A stretch of DNA of 64,000 nucleotides from Pedobacter cryoconitis (GTDB lineage Bacteria; Bacteroidota; Bacteroidia; Sphingobacteriales; Sphingobacteriaceae). The DNA lies in contig NZ_JACHCG010000002.1 in assembly GCF_014200595.1 (NCBI RefSeq), positions 186,001 to 250,000 of the forward strand, read 5' to 3'. The notes below the pieces were generated by a model that was given only the letters and a program-made list of their open reading frames with translations, was not told the DNA's origin and did no database searches. Position 1 is the stretch's first letter, and each line of letters begins with the position of its first letter. This document shows, one piece after another, positions 25,393 to 34,643 of this stretch. The position numbers and the translations under genes are program-made.

Positions 25393-26376
25393 ATGATAAA
25401 ACTTGGTCTTCTCCTAACTAATCAGTACAGATTATTAAGCGTAGCAGCTATACTGGATGTCTTTGAAACAGTCAACAAACTGTATCTTCAGGACGGACAT
25501 CCGGCTCCTTTTCAAATTGATTTGTTTTGTAGTGATGACAGTCTGTTAAGCAATCCCGGTACCTATTTTTATGGCTACCAGCCGCTGTCTATTCAAAGTT
25601 CAGCTAAACAAGACCTGATTTTAATCCCTTCGTTTATCAATGAAAATATTCAGCATGCTATTGCTGAAAACTATCCGGCCATTACCTGGTTGAACCAGCA
25701 ATATGCAGCAGGCGCGGAACTGGCCAGTTTTTGTACTGGTGCTTTTCTCTTAGGTGCAACAGGGCTGCTCAACGGAAAGATTGCAACCACCCATGTGGAT
25801 GCTTGTACAGAATTTGCCACTGCATTTCCCGAAGTCAGTCTTCAGGCAGATAAGACAGTTACCCAGGACGGCAGGTTGTACACCAGCGGTGGGGCGACAT
25901 CCAGTTTTCATTTGATGCTGCATCTTTTACAGATACATTGCGGAAACACAATCGCAATAAAAATTGCGAAACTTTTTGCCATAGATATGGACAGACATAC
26001 GCAATCCTATTTTAATACTTTCCAGATTTCCAGAAAACACAATGATAATCTGGTTGCTATGGCGCAGCAAAAAATAGAAATGGCTTATCATAATACCGGA
26101 ACTATTGAAGAAATGATTAAAGATATACCTGCCAGCAGGAGGAATATAGTCCGGCGCTTTAAACAGGTTACCGGAATTACATTAATTGAATACTTGCAGC
26201 AGACCCGTATTGAAGCCGCAAAAAAACTTTTAGAACAAACCGTTGAACAGATGACGGAAGTAATTTATAAATCAGGATATAATGATCCTAAAGCTTTTAG
26301 AAAAGTGTTCAGGAAAACAGTTGGGATGACACCGAGTGAATACCGTGATAAATTCTATTTAGGAACAAGAGCCTGA
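25393..26376 (+). CDS. GlxA-type AraC regulator with DJ-1/PfpI domain
   Basis: 327 residues. The N-terminal ~190 residues are a class I glutamine-amidotransferase-like/DJ-1 domain with the elbow ASFCTGAF. The C-terminal ~95 residues are an AraC DNA-binding domain with two helix-turn-helices (EEMIKDIPASRRNIVRRFK and IYKSGYNDPKAFRKVFRK) ending in GMTPSEYR. Such proteins regulate amine, carnitine or amino-acid metabolism. The downstream gene, 7 bp away, is a glycerophosphodiesterase, so the pair is probably one operon and that enzyme may be linked to its regulon. Confidence 0.92.
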   Translation: MIKLGLLLTNQYRLLSVAAILDVFETVNKLYLQDGHPAPFQIDLFCSDDSLLSNPGTYFYGYQPLSIQSSAKQDLILIPSFINENIQHAIAENYPAITWLNQQYAAGAELASFCTGAFLLGATGLLNGKIATTHVDACTEFATAFPEVSLQADKTVTQDGRLYTSGGATSSFHLMLHLLQIHCGNTIAIKIAKLFAIDMDRHTQSYFNTFQISRKHNDNLVAMAQQKIEMAYHNTGTIEEMIKDIPASRRNIVRRFKQVTGITLIEYLQQTRIEAAKKLLEQTVEQMTEVIYKSGYNDPKAFRKVFRKTVGMTPSEYRDKFYLGTRA

Positions 26377-26383
26377 CCACGCA

Positions 26384-27103
26384 ATGAACTGGAACAACAA
26401 TAAAGTAATTGCCCATCGGGGCGCTTTTAAAAAGAATAACCTGCCTGAAAATTCAATCGCTTCCTTAAAAGAGGCGATCAGATTAAAATGTTACGGGTCT
26501 GAATTTGATGTGCATTTGACTAAAGACAATTTAATTGTTGTAAATCACGATGAAGATTTTCAGGGGATCCCGATTGCATCTTCCACTTATGCTGAACTGA
26601 GGCAAAAAACGCTACACAATGGGGAATACCTTCCAACTCTGGAAACCTACCTGGGAGAAGGAATAAAGCAGGACCACACGAAATTGATTCTTGAAATTAA
26701 AGTGGCCGCGAACCTTTTGGATACATTAACCCTGACTGATGCGGTGTTTGCAATGGTGCAAAAAATGAATGCCGGAGCGTGGATAGAATACATTAGTTTT
26801 AGCTATGAGGCACTGTTGCGGATATTACAGCATGATCCTGCTGCAAAGACTGCATTTCTGGCTGAAATTAATGATGAACTTCCTGTTGAAACCTTAAAAA
26901 GAGATCATATCCGGCAGGCGGATTATGACTTCAATATTTACCAGACCGGAGACTGGTTTAACAGAGCTCACAGTCTGGGGATGACGATTAATGCGTGGAC
27001 CGTTAATGATAAAAAAGATATGTTAACCTTATTGGAAAACAAGATCGATTTTATCACTACTAACGAGCCGGAGTTGTTGCTTAGTTTAACCAGTCAATGT
27101 TGA
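26384..27103 (+). CDS. Glycerophosphodiester phosphodiesterase
   Basis: 239 residues, a TIM-barrel GDPD. The catalytic and metal residues are in place: VIAHRGA, PENS, then EFDVHLTKDN with a following VNHDE, and LEIK in the middle strand. It hydrolyses glycerophosphodiesters to sn-glycerol-3-phosphate and an alcohol. No signal peptide, so a cytoplasmic UgpQ-like form is indicated. The gene is coupled to the GlxA-like regulator. Its 3' end faces the LCP gene 33 bp away. Confidence 0.92.
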   Translation: MNWNNNKVIAHRGAFKKNNLPENSIASLKEAIRLKCYGSEFDVHLTKDNLIVVNHDEDFQGIPIASSTYAELRQKTLHNGEYLPTLETYLGEGIKQDHTKLILEIKVAANLLDTLTLTDAVFAMVQKMNAGAWIEYISFSYEALLRILQHDPAAKTAFLAEINDELPVETLKRDHIRQADYDFNIYQTGDWFNRAHSLGMTINAWTVNDKKDMLTLLENKIDFITTNEPELLLSLTSQC

Positions 27104-27135
27104 TGGTTTGGTTTAATCTGCTTATTCATAGCTGA

Positions 27136-28146
27136 TTAACGCGCAGGGCTAATGCCTTTGTAAATAAAATTATGAATGGCTGCTGTCGTAACTTTCAGGT
27201 CAGCTGATAAGTACCAGATATTATTTACCCTGATACCTTTGCTGGAAGAATCCAGCGGAAACCTTGCCTGTTCGATAGTTTTGCTTTTTGAATTCAGAAT
27301 ATCGCCGCCAATTTTAAAGAGGTTCATACCTGATAAACTCGTTTCCATATTCGGTAAAATCTGGTTCATAAATACCGGGTATAATGCCGGGCCTGCACCT
27401 TTCATCTTGTTAAACAGCGCAATCAGGACGGTTCTTTGTCTTTCAGTCCGTTCATAATCGCCACGCCCAACTGCTCTGATCCGGGTATAGGCAACGGTTT
27501 GTCTGCCGTTTAATACCTGGATACCAGGATTGGTTACATTAACAGGAGGAATATTTTCAATAATAGAGATCTCTTTCAGGTAATTATTCAGGTAAGGGAT
27601 TTCCTCAGGTTTAACATTGATTTCTACGCCACCAAGTGCATCGATCATTTTGGCAGTTCCGAAAAAATCAACATTGATATAATCCTGAATGTCCATATCA
27701 AAGTTCTGATTAATAGTCTTAATAGCCAGCTGAGGGCCTCCTAAAGCAAATGCAGCATTGATCTTATCCATTCCTTTGCCTTCTATATTCACATAGGTAT
27801 CGCGTAATATAGACGACATTTTGATCTTCTTGGTTACCTGATCAATGGTAATAATCATGATCACATCAGAGTTCCCTTCCTGGCTTTTATCCCGTCTGTC
27901 TACCGCGAAAAGAGCAAGGTTGATGGGCGGGTTAGCAATAGCCGCAATCCTTTTTTGTGTTTTTGGTGAGATGCCAAGTGCAGCCGGGGTTTTGATCAGT
28001 TTAACTACAGGACGCGGAACTGTTGTTTCGGCAGCAGTGCTGGTAACCGCGGTAGGTAAGCCGGTAGTAACTGCGGTAGTGTCTTGTGCTGAAACTGTAA
28101 AAGAAATTGTACTGAACAGAACCAGGCTTAAAAAGATATATTTCAT
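27136..28146 (-). CDS. LytR-CpsA-Psr (LCP) family phosphotransferase with signal peptide
   Basis: 336 residues. Signal peptide (MKYIFLSLVLFSTISF, cleaving near VSAQD), then an LCP catalytic domain at about 65-290. The family arginines and acids are present: FAVDRRDK...SDVIMI, SSILRDTYV, DKINAAF, and RIRAVGRGDYERTERQR. In Gram-positives these enzymes move polymers from undecaprenyl phosphate onto peptidoglycan; in Bacteroidota they are less studied. It lacks the usual N-terminal anchor helix and seems fully exported. It sits at the edge of the exopolysaccharide locus and is divergent from it, so attachment of that polymer, or a related one, to the envelope is a fair guess. Confidence 0.88.
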   Translation of the reverse strand: MKYIFLSLVLFSTISFTVSAQDTTAVTTGLPTAVTSTAAETTVPRPVVKLIKTPAALGISPKTQKRIAAIANPPINLALFAVDRRDKSQEGNSDVIMIITIDQVTKKIKMSSILRDTYVNIEGKGMDKINAAFALGGPQLAIKTINQNFDMDIQDYINVDFFGTAKMIDALGGVEINVKPEEIPYLNNYLKEISIIENIPPVNVTNPGIQVLNGRQTVAYTRIRAVGRGDYERTERQRTVLIALFNKMKGAGPALYPVFMNQILPNMETSLSGMNLFKIGGDILNSKSKTIEQARFPLDSSSKGIRVNNIWYLSADLKVTTAAIHNFIYKGISPAR

Positions 28147-28732
28147 AATAACAGGGTAATCATTAAGTTAATTATTTGTAATCAATGTATTACCTGCAAA
28201 TTATGTGCTAACTAATTCGCGCAGGAGATATTGTTTTGACTTTCAGTGGGGCTTTAATCCGGGCAAATTCCCCTGTTTTGGACACTGGGGGTATAAATTT
28301 TACAGTTAGTTGAGATAATTCCCCTAATTTTTATGCTCCTGGGGTGTTTATTGCCAAATCGGGAAATTAAAAATTAGGTTATCTTTATAAAACATCAATC
28401 ATATCAAATTAAAGGAATGCATCTGTCTTTATTGCGTTGAATCGATTGATTGCTAATATTCCGGGGTTTAGGTTAAATAAATTACCCTGTTTAAGCCTTT
28501 AATTTGTTGTTTTTCCAAAGGACTCCTTCATGAATTACATTTCACAGCTGATTTTGGCAGGATATTGGGAATATAGAATGTAAATACAATAGGTACTGAT
28601 AATTAGAAATTATTTTATCAATCTATATTAAATTATAAAACTGATGTTTATTTTAATTCGTAATTGTTGATAGGATGTATAACTTGCATACTAAACTGAA
28701 TAATATTAATCTACATCTTAATACCCCTTTAA
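28147..28732. other. 586-bp divergent upstream region of the EPS operon
   Basis: No gene is visible. It must contain promoters for the LCP gene (left) and the EPS operon (right), but no clean TTTG/TAnnTTTG pair stands out. Several C4/G4 blocks recur around 28268-28345 (CCCCTG...CTGGGGG, CCCCTAA...CTGGGG), able to form short hairpins. AAATCGGGAAAT at 28356-28367 occurs as its reverse complement in the other large EPS intergenic region at 48222-48233. Confidence 0.5.
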
Positions 28733-29134
28733 ATGGAAAATGTCTCATTTGGTAAAAAGCAAATCTTAATAGTTGATGATGAGCCAAGTATCTTAAAATT
28801 ACTCAACTTTATCCTGTCAAAACAGTACACTGTTCATGCGAAGGAGAGTGGTTATAAGGCTCACTTGTGGTTAGAGGAAGGAAACTTTCCTGACATTATT
28901 ATTCTGGATTTACACATGCCTCATTTTGATGGTACTTCTTTTCTGAAAAGTATTAAGATCAGTGGTTATTACCGGGAAATCCCTGTTATTATTTTATCAG
29001 CAGCAGAAGATCTGGATAAAATTGTTGCAAATTTGCCTTTCAAAGTAGAAGCACATTTTCCGAAGCCATTTAACCCGGAGAGTTTGAAAAACGAAATTGC
29101 CAGAGTATTAGCCACATTAACAACTGCTATTTAA
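28733..29134 (+). CDS. Single-domain response regulator (receiver only)
   Basis: 133 residues comprising one CheY-like receiver. The acidic pair is in LIVDDEPS, the phosphoacceptor Asp in IILDLHMP, the switch Thr/Ser region in VIILSAAED, and the Lys in FPKPFNPESL. No output domain follows. It is the first gene of the EPS operon, 7 bp before the phosphoglycosyl transferase, and no histidine kinase is nearby. It probably acts by protein contact; the degenerate receiver on the next protein is an obvious candidate partner. Confidence 0.92.
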   Translation: MENVSFGKKQILIVDDEPSILKLLNFILSKQYTVHAKESGYKAHLWLEEGNFPDIIILDLHMPHFDGTSFLKSIKISGYYREIPVIILSAAEDLDKIVANLPFKVEAHFPKPFNPESLKNEIARVLATLTTAI

Positions 29135-29141
29135 AGAAACA

Positions 29142-30209
29142 ATGGATTATAATTACAAAGGAATAAGGTTGGTTTACTGCGGTACTGAACTTTCAGCTGA
29201 ATCAGCTGCGATTCTGGGGCAGGAGTATAATATTTTCAACCTGGATGACTCCTCCAAACTAGAGGCCTATTTAAGTTCTTTATCATTGTTCTCGACACCT
29301 GATGTGATTATGATCGAGGTCAAAGAACAGCAGGAAGAAACAGTCTTTGCCATTATTGCGAAGATTAAAAATAATCCGTTAACCAGCGGACTGATTATTG
29401 TATTGCTGGCACAGCAACATGATATGAAGTTAAGGGCAAGGGCAATCAAGGCGAAAATACACGATTTGTATTTCCTTCCTTATCAAATGGAAGATCTAAA
29501 AGACAGGCTGAATTTTTTAATCAAATTTAAACTGATCAAGCCGAATATTGAACAGCTTTCCGTGATTAAAAAACAGAAAGAATATATTATACCGACAACC
29601 AAGCGGATCTTTGATGTGGTTGCTGCCGGCGGAGTATTGCTGGTTTTATCGCCATTTCTGCTGATTGTCGCTTTATTTATCAAACTGGATTCAAAAGGGC
29701 CTGTCATCTATAAAAGTAAAAGAGTGGGTACAGGTTATAAGATCTTCGACTTTTATAAGTTCAGATCTATGAAAGCCGGTGCAGATAAAGAACTGAAAAA
29801 TTTATCGGCGCTGAATCAGTATGCTGATGATGGAAGCGGTACCAATGCATTTGTGAAAATCAAGAATGATCCACGTGTAACTAAACTGGGGAATTTCTTA
29901 AGAAAATCCAGCATAGACGAAATTCCGCAGTTACTGAATGTACTGAAAGGGGATATGTCTTTAGTAGGAAACAGACCTTTGCCTTTATATGAGGCAGAAA
30001 TGTTAACCTCCAATGAATGGTCAATGCGGTTTTTAGGCCCCTCAGGTCTCACTGGCTTATGGCAGATCAGCAAAAGAGGAAAAGCGGATATGTCTGATAC
30101 AGAACGTAAAAAACTGGATAACTTTTATGCAAGGAATTACTCGGTATGGTTTGATATGAGTATCATGTTAAAAACCTTCCCTGCTTTATTCCAGAGAGAA
30201 AAAGTATAA
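29142..30209 (+). CDS. Phosphoglycosyl transferase (WcaJ/WbaP-like) fused to a degenerate receiver domain
   Basis: 355 residues. The C-terminal ~205 residues are a monotopic phosphoglycosyl transferase: membrane hairpin (FDVVAAGGVLLVLSPFLLI), GPVIYKSKRVG, FYKFRSMK, SSIDEIPQLLNVLKGDMSLVG region and the end segment GLTGLWQISKRG. It should transfer a sugar phosphate to undecaprenyl phosphate, starting the EPS repeat unit. The first ~125 residues resemble a receiver fold but with PDVIMIEV where the phosphoacceptor Asp would be (Glu instead) and YFLPYQ where the usual Lys-Pro sits. Normal family members carry four extra membrane helices at this end. A regulatory pseudo-receiver is the likely reading. 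Confidence 0.9.
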   Translation: MDYNYKGIRLVYCGTELSAESAAILGQEYNIFNLDDSSKLEAYLSSLSLFSTPDVIMIEVKEQQEETVFAIIAKIKNNPLTSGLIIVLLAQQHDMKLRARAIKAKIHDLYFLPYQMEDLKDRLNFLIKFKLIKPNIEQLSVIKKQKEYIIPTTKRIFDVVAAGGVLLVLSPFLLIVALFIKLDSKGPVIYKSKRVGTGYKIFDFYKFRSMKAGADKELKNLSALNQYADDGSGTNAFVKIKNDPRVTKLGNFLRKSSIDEIPQLLNVLKGDMSLVGNRPLPLYEAEMLTSNEWSMRFLGPSGLTGLWQISKRGKADMSDTERKKLDNFYARNYSVWFDMSIMLKTFPALFQREKV

Positions 30210-30255
30210 ATAGATAAAATCAACCCTATTAATAATCAACTAAAATAATAATCAA

Positions 30256-30948
30256 ATGAAAAAAGTATCTGCTCTCACAGTTCTTTTACTATCGTTTCTA
30301 TGCCTGCACGTATCTGCACAGGACTCGATTATCGGAGACATCAATTACGGTATGCTGGAAAAATATATCCAGGCTGCAAAAGAAAATTATCCAAAACGTA
30401 AGATACTTAAAGCACAGGAAGACGCAATTAAAACTGGTATAGCTGTAGCGGAAATATCTTACCTTGATATGTTCAGTGCTTCTTATTTTTACCGTCCGGG
30501 TGATAAACAGGCAATCAGCAATCCAGGAGAGACTTCAAATCCGTATATTGTAAATGGTATTCAATATGGTATCAGTTTAAATCTGGGTGCTTTTTTACAG
30601 AAACCATTTTTAGTTAAACGTGCAAAAGCTGATTATAAAGTTGCTCAGTTACAAACCGCAGATTACGATTATGCCTTAGTAAACGAAGTAAAAAAGAGAT
30701 ATTATACCTATATTCAAATGTTAAGTGAGCTGAAAATTAAAACTCAGACTGCACAGGATAACAATGGGGTAGCTGAAAATCAACGCCGCAGATTTGAAAA
30801 AGGTGAAATTCCATTGGACGCTTATAATGGAAGCAGAGTTCAGTTGTCAGATTCTAATTCTGCTAAAATACAGACTGAGGTGAATTTTCTGAATGCTAAA
30901 GATGCATTAGAAGAGATAATTGGCAGAAAACTTACCGACATTAAATAA
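30256..30948 (+). CDS. Half-length TolC-like outer-membrane protein
   Basis: 230 residues with a signal peptide (MKKVSALTVLLLSFLCLHVS, cleaving near AQD). The mature part shows a single long-helix TolC module: AEISYLDMFSASYFY, then a barrel strand pair around GIQYGISLNLGAF, and the helix NQRRRFEKGEIPLDAYN...ALEEIIGRKL near the C-terminus, which matches the last third of an OEP repeat. Full TolC proteins have two such modules and about 430 residues. It lies between the phosphoglycosyl transferase and the Wzc-like gene, where an export protein is expected. It could form part of the outer-membrane exit. Confidence 0.8.
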   Translation: MKKVSALTVLLLSFLCLHVSAQDSIIGDINYGMLEKYIQAAKENYPKRKILKAQEDAIKTGIAVAEISYLDMFSASYFYRPGDKQAISNPGETSNPYIVNGIQYGISLNLGAFLQKPFLVKRAKADYKVAQLQTADYDYALVNEVKKRYYTYIQMLSELKIKTQTAQDNNGVAENQRRRFEKGEIPLDAYNGSRVQLSDSNSAKIQTEVNFLNAKDALEEIIGRKLTDIK

Positions 30949-30972
30949 AATAATTCAAGTTTATTACTGAAA

Positions 30973-33123
30973 ATGGACATTCAAAGATTTTTAAAGCTAC
31001 TCAAAAGATATATATGGATACTGATACTGGTACCTGTAGTCGCTGCCGTTATCACTTATTTTCTATCTAAAAATATTCCTAAAGAGTATAAATCTCAGGT
31101 TCAGATTTCTACTGGTCTGGTAGATCAGTCTAAACAATTGTCTTCACAGACACAGAACGATTATTTCAAGACCAGCCAGCAGTTCAGTAATATCATCGAA
31201 AAGATGAAAATGAGAAAGATCATGAGTATCCTTTCTTATAATCTGATTATTCATGATCTGGAAAATCCGAAAGCTGCTTTCAGAAAATATAGTCCTAAAC
31301 TGGATTCTCTTTCTGCGGCGCAGAAATCGGAATTGCTGAATACTTACAAGCAAAGACTTGCGCAAAAGATCCCGGTTACTGTTTATGATAACAAAGGGAA
31401 ATTCAAATTATATGATATCCTGCAATCGATGGGTTATGGTGAAGCAGCACTGAATAAAAAAATGATGATTTACAGACCTGATAACAGTGATTTTGTAAAT
31501 ATCGATTTTACTTCAGAGAACCCGCTTTTATCTGCTTACCTGGTTAATACGTTAGCTACTGAATTTATCAGCAATTATAGTATTGACGTTTATAACAATC
31601 AGAATAACTCTATAGCAGTGCTTGATTCCTTACTGAAAAAGAAGGAAAGAGAAATGAATGCTAAAAATGGGGCATTGAAAGGCTTCAAAATGAAAAATGG
31701 TGTACTGAACCTGAACGAACAGGCGGCTACGGTTTATTCTCAGATTTCTCAGTATGAGGAAAGAAAAGCACAGGCGATCCGTGATATTCAGGCAAACCAG
31801 GGGGCACTTTCTGCGATCAACAGTAAGCTCAGAGGGGTCGGAGATCCGTACATGGGCGGAACTGTAGTAGAAGATAACAATACGATCCTGAATTTAAAAA
31901 GCGAATTGAAAGCTGCGAATGACCGTTATATAGATAACAGTTTCAGACAGTCTGATAAACGTAAAGTAGATTCTTTACAGACTTTAATATCCAGACAGTC
32001 TGCAAGAAATTCTGATAAGAATGTAGTAGATCCGCAGATTGCGAAACAAGGATTAATACAGCAAAAAAATAACCTGGACATTTCAACAGAGCAGATTAAA
32101 AACACGATCAGCTCTATTGATAAACAACTGGCAAAACTGAAAGGACAATACAATACGATGGTTCCTTTTGATGCCGGGATACAAAATTATGAGCGTGATG
32201 CTGATATTGCGACAAAAGACTATATGGCTGCATTGGAACGGACCAATACAAGCCGTACAGAGCAAAATACAGGTTTAAAACTTCAGGTTGCGCAGGTTGG
32301 TTTACCTGGTTCTGCCGAAGCTTCAAAAACTATTGTGTATATCGCTTTATCGGGTATTGCTACTTTTGCAGTTTGTTTCTCTCTTTTGGTACTGTTGTTT
32401 TTAACAGATCACTCTATCAATACCATTCACCAGTTAGAGGCTGCGACCAAAATGCGTGTATTGGGTAGTTTGAATTACATTCCTGAGCAGGTTACAGATA
32501 TCAAATCGATCTGGAATGATACTAAAAATAATAACTATACGATCCATAAAGATTTGCTGAGATCATTAAGATTTGAGATTGGTGATGAAATGGCGAAGGA
32601 AGACAGCCGCGTACTAGGGATTACAAGTTTAGGTGTAGGGGAAGGAAAAACATTCCTGGCTTCGAACCTGGCTTATGCTTATGCGATGACTGGTAAGAAA
32701 GTATTATTGATTGGTGGTGATCAGGTAACTCCTGTATTGTCAGACTCTAAACAGTTGCAGATCAGCCAGAACTTTGAGACCTTTTTGGTGAAAAGAGAGA
32801 TACAGATTGATGACATGATTACCCGTCTGAATAAGATAGATGAAACCAGGTCATTGTTGGAAATACAGAGTGAAAGAAATCTGAGAGCTGGATTTGATGT
32901 ACTCAAAAAACAATTTGATATCATTATCATTGATGTCAATAGCTTATTGAATATTAACCTTGCCAAAGAATGGCTTTCATTTACAGAGAAAAATGTCGCT
33001 GTATTTGAAGCAGGTAAAACATTGACTGATTCAGACAAAGATTTAATAGCTTTTCTTAAAAAACAGCCTGGATTTATGGGCTGGGTGATAAATAAAATAA
33101 AATTAGCCGGAATAGATGGTTAA
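30973..33123 (+). CDS. Wzc/GumC-like chain-length determinant with degenerate tyrosine-kinase domain
   Basis: 716 residues. A Wzz domain with first membrane helix at about 13-32, a long periplasmic coiled-coil region (about 200-440), a second helix near 455-478 and a cytoplasmic P-loop domain. The Walker A is GVGEGKT (Lys559). The Walker A' of BY-kinases (hhhhDxDxR) is LLIGGDQ here, missing the first Asp. Walker B is FDIIIIDV. The C-terminus ends WVINKIKLAGIDG without the usual tyrosine cluster. It should control polymer length and link polymerase to export, but autophosphorylation of the normal kind looks doubtful. Confidence 0.9.
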   Translation: MDIQRFLKLLKRYIWILILVPVVAAVITYFLSKNIPKEYKSQVQISTGLVDQSKQLSSQTQNDYFKTSQQFSNIIEKMKMRKIMSILSYNLIIHDLENPKAAFRKYSPKLDSLSAAQKSELLNTYKQRLAQKIPVTVYDNKGKFKLYDILQSMGYGEAALNKKMMIYRPDNSDFVNIDFTSENPLLSAYLVNTLATEFISNYSIDVYNNQNNSIAVLDSLLKKKEREMNAKNGALKGFKMKNGVLNLNEQAATVYSQISQYEERKAQAIRDIQANQGALSAINSKLRGVGDPYMGGTVVEDNNTILNLKSELKAANDRYIDNSFRQSDKRKVDSLQTLISRQSARNSDKNVVDPQIAKQGLIQQKNNLDISTEQIKNTISSIDKQLAKLKGQYNTMVPFDAGIQNYERDADIATKDYMAALERTNTSRTEQNTGLKLQVAQVGLPGSAEASKTIVYIALSGIATFAVCFSLLVLLFLTDHSINTIHQLEAATKMRVLGSLNYIPEQVTDIKSIWNDTKNNNYTIHKDLLRSLRFEIGDEMAKEDSRVLGITSLGVGEGKTFLASNLAYAYAMTGKKVLLIGGDQVTPVLSDSKQLQISQNFETFLVKREIQIDDMITRLNKIDETRSLLEIQSERNLRAGFDVLKKQFDIIIIDVNSLLNINLAKEWLSFTEKNVAVFEAGKTLTDSDKDLIAFLKKQPGFMGWVINKIKLAGIDG

Positions 33124-33144
33124 TTTAGTGGTAGATATTTAATT

Positions 33145-34632
33145 ATGCAGCGAGATTCTAATCACCTGTTTTTAAAGAAGTCGAGAATAAAGTTTTTAAT
33201 TTTTGGTCTTTTAATAGCGGGAATATCCAGTTTTGCAACCGCAAAACTGGAATTATTAGTTCCGGTAGTATTAGCGCTGCTGGCCGTATTTACTGTTTAC
33301 CTGATCTTTCTTTTCAGAAATCCAAAGGTCGGACTGGTAACCTTAGTCATTTACTGTTTTTTACTGGGCTTTTTAGGCAGGGAAATAGGAGGCCTGTCTT
33401 ATGGGATGGGGATCGAATTACTACTGGTCCTGACCTGGCTGTCCTCCCTGATTTATTATAAGAAAGAAGACTGGCTGGTGATCCGTAATGATCTGAGCCT
33501 GTTATTCCTGATCTGGTTTATTGTCAGTGTCATCGAAGTTATTAATCCGGCTGGTGCGAGTGTAATGGGCTGGCTGATGGAAATCAGGTCGGTCGCCTTA
33601 TATCCGGTACTGCTTATTCCTTTGAGTTTCATTGTATTTAATAAGAAAAGTGATCTTGACCTTTTCATTAAGCTGATTCTTGGTTTAGCGCTTGTTGCTG
33701 CATTAAACGGGATTAAACAGATACATTTTGGCTTATTTCCAGGCGAACAACGCTTTATTGACGGGCCTGGTGGGGCTACCCATTTGATTTTCGGAAAACT
33801 GCGTGCATTCTCCTTTTATGATGCCGGGCAGTTTGGTGCATTTGAGGCGGTGTTTGTGGTAATGGCCGTGGTACTGGCTTTAGGCTCCTCTAAGCTTTGG
33901 AAAAAAGTGACCTTATTGTCTCTTGCTGGTTTTTATGGCTATGCGATGTTGCTTTCGGGTACAAGGGGTGCATTTTTCGCCCTGGTTGTCGCAGCTGTTT
34001 TTGCGATATTCCTGACTAAAAACTTCAAGGTATTGTTTTTAGGTGGCCTGTTTATGGCCGTCTTTTTAGGGGGATTGAAATACACCACCATCGGAAGTAA
34101 TTATTACGAAATTAACCGTTTCAGAAGTTCTCTGGATCCTGAAGATCCATCCTTGAATGTCCGTTTCAATACGCAGCGGATTTTGAGGGAATACCTGAGC
34201 TCGCGGCCTTTTGGTGGCGGATTGGGTGTTTTAGGGGCTTTCTCTGAGTATAATCAGGATAAATTCCTTTCCATCATACAACCGGATAGTTACTGGGTTA
34301 AAATATGGGCTATGTATGGTATTGTAGGGCTAACCCTTTGGTTTAGTATGCTGATGTATATTTTAGGAAAATGCTGCGGAATTATCTGGATGATACAGGA
34401 TAAAAAACTGAAAGTAAAGCTGATTGCAATCTTATCAGCCAGTGCTGGTATTTTCTTTTGCAGTTATGGAAATGAGGTCATCAATAATATGCCTTCTTCT
34501 TTAATTGTCTGTATTTCGTTTGTACTGGTTTATCTGGGACCGAAATTTGATAAAGAAATTGCACAGGAGAACTTATTAATTGAGACGAGTAACCTTGATA
34601 ACAACAGCCTAATTGTAGTTAAACCTATTTAA
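33145..34632 (+). CDS. Wzy/O-antigen-ligase-type polymerase
   Basis: 495 residues with about eleven to twelve hydrophobic segments and one large external loop at about 345-395 containing RPFGGGLGVLG and the downstream YWVKIWAMYG. RGAFFALVV sits in the helix before it. This layout is that of the O-antigen ligase/polymerase superfamily (Wzy_C). In an operon with Wzc-, Wzx- and initiating transferase genes, polymerisation of the lipid-linked repeat unit on the periplasmic face is the likely function, rather than transfer onto lipid A. Confidence 0.9.
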   Translation: MQRDSNHLFLKKSRIKFLIFGLLIAGISSFATAKLELLVPVVLALLAVFTVYLIFLFRNPKVGLVTLVIYCFLLGFLGREIGGLSYGMGIELLLVLTWLSSLIYYKKEDWLVIRNDLSLLFLIWFIVSVIEVINPAGASVMGWLMEIRSVALYPVLLIPLSFIVFNKKSDLDLFIKLILGLALVAALNGIKQIHFGLFPGEQRFIDGPGGATHLIFGKLRAFSFYDAGQFGAFEAVFVVMAVVLALGSSKLWKKVTLLSLAGFYGYAMLLSGTRGAFFALVVAAVFAIFLTKNFKVLFLGGLFMAVFLGGLKYTTIGSNYYEINRFRSSLDPEDPSLNVRFNTQRILREYLSSRPFGGGLGVLGAFSEYNQDKFLSIIQPDSYWVKIWAMYGIVGLTLWFSMLMYILGKCCGIIWMIQDKKLKVKLIAILSASAGIFFCSYGNEVINNMPSSLIVCISFVLVYLGPKFDKEIAQENLLIETSNLDNNSLIVVKPI

Positions 34633-34643
34633 TCAGATCCATC

